In this document: piece after piece, positions 59,942 through 64,000 of the stretch
Layout of the letters: every line of letters starts with the position of its first letter
How positions within the stretch are numbered: position 1 is the first letter of the stretch
Source: Pseudisothecium myosuroides
Taxonomy: Eukaryota; Streptophyta; Bryopsida; Hypnales; Lembophyllaceae
NCBI GenBank assembly: GCA_951799445.1
Contig: OX637287.1
Coordinates: 53,039,724 to 53,103,723 of the forward strand
Length of the DNA stretch: 64,000 nucleotides
Direction of reading: 5' to 3'
Made by a program: the position numbers and the translations under genes
The notes under the pieces: model-generated
The model's database searches: none
Told to the model about the DNA's origin: nothing
The model's input: only the letters and a program-made list of their open reading frames with translations

Positions 59942-61155
59942 GGAATTTCGGGCAGTTGGATGGAAGAGATGTGGAGGTCCATATACGACTTCCGGTTAGG
60001 AGGTCGAGGGATGGCCACCTCGAAGGAAGTATACACTCGGGGGAAGTTCCGGAGCAACGTAGACTCGAAGGATGGGCATGTGGTCACGGATTGTTTGGAC
60101 GACCGGCATCGAAATCTTTTGCAGTTCTTGGTTCCGATCATCCACCCGGAGAAGCCGACGAGGGTGACAATTGCCATCGAGAACCTGATTTTCGGAGCCC
60201 TAAGCGGGGAACGGAAAGTGGACTGGGCCAGGATCTTTTTCGATCTGGTCAGCCGTCTGGTTCCAAAGATCGGAGGAAGTAGGCCGACACCGCTAAGTCC
60301 CTACATCTTCCATCTTTACAAGCATAACCAGCTCCTCACGGATACGGAGGAGAAGGAGTGGAAGACTCAGAAGACACTCCTGAAGTATGGGGAATCGGAA
60401 TCGGAGGAAGAGCAGGAGGAAGTATCCGGTTCCGATGAAGAAGAAGAAGAGGAGGAGCAACACCGGCCGCAAAACAAGCGGCAGAAGATGACGCCTCCTC
60501 ATCGGAGAGGAATCCCAACCCCTCCGGGTGAGACATCCAACCCTGGGAAGAAACCAGTTTTTGAAGGACCGGGTCCTTCCAGATCAGATCCGACGGATCC
60601 GTTCAACCAGCTGATCAACATCTTGAACGATGTGCGAGCAGACTAGGCGGTCAAGAAGCTGGTTCTGACCCAGATCAGTGAATTGGTGGGCGCACCAGCT
60701 GATAGCAACCTCGCGGGAGTGGTTGTAGAGTACATCTCCAGCCCGGATGAGATCCGGAAGCAAGAAGCGGAGATACGACGACTTCAGGAGGAAATCAATG
60801 CGTTGAAGACGGAACTTTTACTCCTTAAGGAAGACATGGCCACCACTCGGGATTTGGCAGAGGCTACTTGGAAAGTAGCTGAGGACGTGAAGGCCACTTT
60901 TGGGGCAACCGGAGAGGCCGTCACCAAGTCAAAGCTGTTTGACGAGGGAGTATTCAAGGACAAGAAGATATCCGGAACTAGGTTGGTCCAGATCTTGACG
61001 GACTACTCCGAGAAGGTAGAATTGGTGATGGTGGAAGCACGAGAAGCAGCAAACCGGATGGAGGAGAGCAGTCGAAAGCTGAACGGAGTGACATTGTCAC
61101 GATTGTTCCATCTTTCCGACCTTTTGATGCCCGGGTCTTTTCCGAACGTAGGCAT
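59942..61155 (+). mobile_element. Element D, 3' LTR, second part, with broken LTR gene
   Basis: Resumes the LTR after D' and its target duplication. The LTR gene continues in phase from 59947, meets TAG at 60644-60646 (the Trp codon that is TGA in D') and is cut at 61156 by LTR H. The rest of LTR D lies beyond the window. Codon offsets to the intact copy are unchanged. Confidence 0.88.
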
Positions 61156-61228
61156 TGTGGACGCAAGATTATCCACCCTTGGTAATAAAGCGAACACCGA
61201 CCAGGTTCTATGCCTTTATCCACATTTT

Positions 61229-61300
61229 TTAATATATGGGGGTGATGTGAGCGCGGTCCACTGTGCCTTCCAAGCAATGGATCTTTTTTGCTAACGTTTC
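61229..61300 (-). CDS. Candidate second coding exon of LTR H small protein
   Basis: Same length, acceptor (TTAG) and stop as in G, with two residue changes near the end. See G at 25003-25074. Confidence 0.3.
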   Translation of the reverse strand, partial: ETLAKKIHCLEGTVDRAHITPIY

Positions 61301-61639
61301 CTAAGTGTCGGGGATGGCAGCGAATAATTAGTAATGCATGTAGTAACTCACAAGTTAACTGCGATGTTCAGAGTGATGGTGAAATCCTGACTCCCTAACT
61401 ATCTATCCTATGTCGAGGGTCGACTGAGTAGTTGGCGTCATTTATAACGTCCCTAACTACGTAAAAAGGGGAACCCCTACGTTCCTTCCATGAACCCCTA
61501 AGACTATTTTGGGTTTCTAAGACTCCACCTAGAAGTTCTACCTTTAAATGCTACCCCTAAAGTTCCAACTTCGGAATGTAACTCTAGATTTTACTTCTTT
61601 AACTTGATTCTTAAATATTAACTACCGACTTGTGCTCGA

Positions 61640-62340
61640 TGTTTTGACTTTTGACTCTAGGTTTCTATTCCTAAATTAACTCTAAGATTTACCCTTGAAT
61701 TTTAACTCTATGTTTTAACTTTTAACTCTAAGTTTTTACTCCTAAATTAACTCTAAGATTTACCCTTGAATTTTAACTCTATGTTTTAACTTTTAACTCT
61801 AAGTTTTTACTCCTAAATTAACTCTAAGATTTACCTTTGAATTTTAACTCTATGTTTTAACTTTTAACTCTAAGTTTTTACTCCTAAATTAACTCTAAGA
61901 TTTACCCTTGAATTTTAACTCTATGTTTTAACTTTTAACTCTAAGTTTTTACTCCTAAATTAACTCTAAGATTTACCCTTGAATTTTAACTCTATGTTTT
62001 AACTTTTAACTCTAAGTTTTTACTCCTAAATTAACTCTAAGATTTACCTTTGAATTTTAACTCTATGTTTTAACTTTTAACTCTAAGTTTTTACTCCTAA
62101 ATTAACTCTAAGATTTACCCTTGAATTTTAACTCTATGTTTTAACTTTTAACTCTAAGTTTTTACTCCTAAATTAACTCTAAGATTTACCCTTGAATTTT
62201 AACTCTATGTTTTAACTTTTAACTCTAAGTTTTTACTCCTAAATTAACTCTAAGATTTATCCTTGAATTTTAACTCTATGTTTTAACTTTTAATCCTAGG
62301 TTTTTACTCCTAAATTAACTCTAAGATTTACCCTCTAAAT
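61640..62340. repeat. 71-bp tandem array, about nine copies
   Basis: The word TCTAAGATTTACC recurs at 61681, 61752, 61823, 61894, 61965, 62036, 62107, 62178, 62249 and 62320, exactly 71 bases apart. The copies differ at only a few positions (for example ACCCTTGA against ACCTTTGA), so the array is young. It lies in the predicted intron of LTR H. Confidence 0.95.
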
Positions 62341-63118
62341 TAACTATAACTTTTCACTTTTCACTTTAGCTTTTTACTCTAACTTTTTACTTCCCCCCTT
62401 GACTCTAAAATTTAACCTTTAAATTTAATCTTAACTTTTGACTTTTGACTTTTGACTTTCTACTCCCAACTTTAATCCTATCGTTTTAATCCTAGATGAA
62501 CTCTAAATGTTACTCCAAGTTTTGACCTCTACTTTTTACTCTATTCCTAACTCAAAAATCTACTTCCTAAGTTAATTTTCAATTCTACTGTCGACCTCTA
62601 CTTTCTACTCTAATTTTTGACTCCCTAATCAACTCTAAACTCTTACATGAACCTACCCTAAAATTTGACTTGAGAGTTTAAACCCCTAAGTTAAAGTTCT
62701 AAATTAATTCTAATTTTTAACTTCCCAAAGTTAACTCTAGATTTTGACCTTAGAATTTTAACTTTAAGAAATAAAATGTAAACTGATTCTAATTCTAACC
62801 GCTAATTAATCCCTAATTTTAATCCTAAATTCTCTTTCTAATTTAAACCCCTAAGGTCCGTTCATGATTCTTTTTGGATGAATTTTACTCAAAATTCTTC
62901 CGTTCTACCCCCTACCGCTTAACTTAGCCTAACGTGGTCAGTTTACGGTCAAATCTTAATTATAAGATGTTTTCGGAAATCCCTATCACTAATCTATAGA
63001 CTTTTGAATCTAAACTTCTAATTTGCACTAATCACGGATGCTAATCACGCTCTAAGGGCTGATTAGGAAAATAAATGCTAATTAGGGAGAAACATCAAAG
63101 ACTAAATCAAAAACTCAC

Positions 63119-63181
63119 CTCTTCACTACCGGTGTTGGAAATGACTTCGTCCACGTCCACGTGTACATCCTCACGCTCCAT
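63119..63181 (-). CDS. Candidate first coding exon of LTR H small protein
   Basis: The same 21 codons as G (26528-26590), with a silent third-position difference, ending at the GTGAGT donor (63118-63113). Confidence 0.4.
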
Positions 63182-64000
63182 GGTAGTCTTTGGCTTTGTT
63201 TTGAATTTTTCTTCAAGCTCACCGCTTATTGAGAAAATATTACAATTTTGCAATCTAACTTCCTTCTTTCCCTTCCTCCTTCTTTTTCTTTCTTCCTCCC
63301 TTCTTCTACACTAGTACTATTCCACCTAAGCTTTTATGAGTCTTACACTATGGTCTCCAATTTCAAGGAGGTTTTTAAGATGCCAACTATCCTCTTACAC
63401 AATTTTGCCTTTGTGTCATCCTAATCCTCCTCCCAACGGTCACCACGAATTCTCAAGATTTCCTTTTCTAATCCTACCTAAGCCTAAGCCTAGGTCACTA
63501 TTTATCGTCTCTCTCACCTCTCCCCTATTTCATTCGATTGTTCTCTATCCTTCCTCCATTGTGTGTAGAGTGTTTTGTAGTTGTTGGTGAGGGTGAGACT
63601 TCCTTGTGTGCAGGTACGGTGGTGCTCCGCTCTTTTCTCCCTTCTCCCTTTTTGATTTTAGACCCTAATCCCTACTTAGCAATAGGTCAGCCCCCCATTT
63701 TCCTTTGTTTTATTTATCTTGTGTGAAAGAAACCAAAAATCAAGAAAAAGGAGTTCAAAAATGGGGACCGAACTGGGGCCCCAATTGCCTGCCGGACCAA
63801 GCCTGGCCTCCCGGCTGGCTGGCTAGCTGCTGGGGGGTCGGGTTCAAACAAAATAAATAAATAATTTATTTATTTGTTTTCTTTTGATATCGGATGATGT
63901 GACCTGGTCTGTTCTGGCTCTCGACTTGATCTGGTCTGTTTGGTTCCCGACTTGATCTGGTCTGTTTGGTTCTCGACTGATCTGGTCTGTTTGGTTCTCG

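Larger units (their letters stand above)
61156..64000 (-). mobile_element. LTR H (G family), truncated by window end
   Basis: On the plus strand it begins TGTGGACGC, the inverted 3' end of the LTR, preceded by GGCAT as presumed target copy (61151-61155). It follows G closely at 61156-61500 and 62870-63250. By analogy with G it should run about 1.9 kb past the window to a TGTGAGC start. Towards the window end lies a tandem repeat of about 26-28 bases (63900-64000, TGATCTGGTCTGTTTGGTTC). Confidence 0.85.

Noticed and set aside
61640..62340. CRISPR-like regular spacing in H
   Set aside because: The 71-bp units are uniform from end to end with no unique spacers, and the context is eukaryotic retroelement DNA.

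Overview
The window looks like a gene-poor, transposon-packed stretch of a large nuclear genome, most likely a streptophyte (charophyte alga or land plant). The evidence is plant-type CACTA transposase families (TNP2 and its Ptta/En/Spm partner), Ty3/gypsy retroelements with a tRNA-Asp-type primer site, GT-AG introns and solo LTRs. I see no host housekeeping gene and no tRNA or rRNA gene. The species cannot be fixed from sequence alone.

Layout. 1-11636 holds a degenerate CACTA accessory gene on the minus strand, split by a 4.4 kb solo LTR (F, 4008-8389, duplicated target CACTC). A CACTA terminus with subterminal repeats starts at 11637. A second CACTA accessory gene (16470-20516, minus) follows, with solo LTR C beside it (12481-16357, target AGGAA). 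Solo LTR G (24931-29704, target CTAGT) and solo LTR A (30982-34461, target ATGAC) come next. A TNP2 transposase begins at 35160 on the plus strand. It is cut by solo LTR B (36404-39907, target CAAAC) and again at 40137 by a full gypsy element, D. Element E sits inside D's 5' LTR (42825-about 49043) and has lost its 3' half. D continues with PBS, gag, pol and PPT. Its 3' LTR is interrupted by a solo LTR of its own family (D', 56464-59941, target GGAAT) and then by LTR H (61156 to beyond the window).

The notable system: LTRs A, B, C, D, D' and E are very long (about 3.5-3.9 kb), and every one carries, in sense orientation, a 540-630 codon reading frame of one protein family inside the LTR itself. 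A promoter-like TATA or TTAAA box lies near the LTR's 5' end and a second TATA-like box near its 3' end. The proteins share an N-terminal domain of about 200 residues, an acidic linker, a coiled coil and a second conserved block; three of the four families also end in a basic tail. Because the gene lies in the LTR, each solo LTR is a free-standing promoter-plus-gene unit. A second long-LTR group (F, G, H) lacks this protein but appears to carry a small two-exon reading frame with a conserved splice donor.

Most copies contain in-frame TAG, TAA or TGA codons, largely where Gln or Trp is expected. C-to-T decay at methylated CHG sites explains this well; altered or leaky UAG decoding is the alternative. 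In both gypsy families gag and pol share one frame and are separated by a single UGA.
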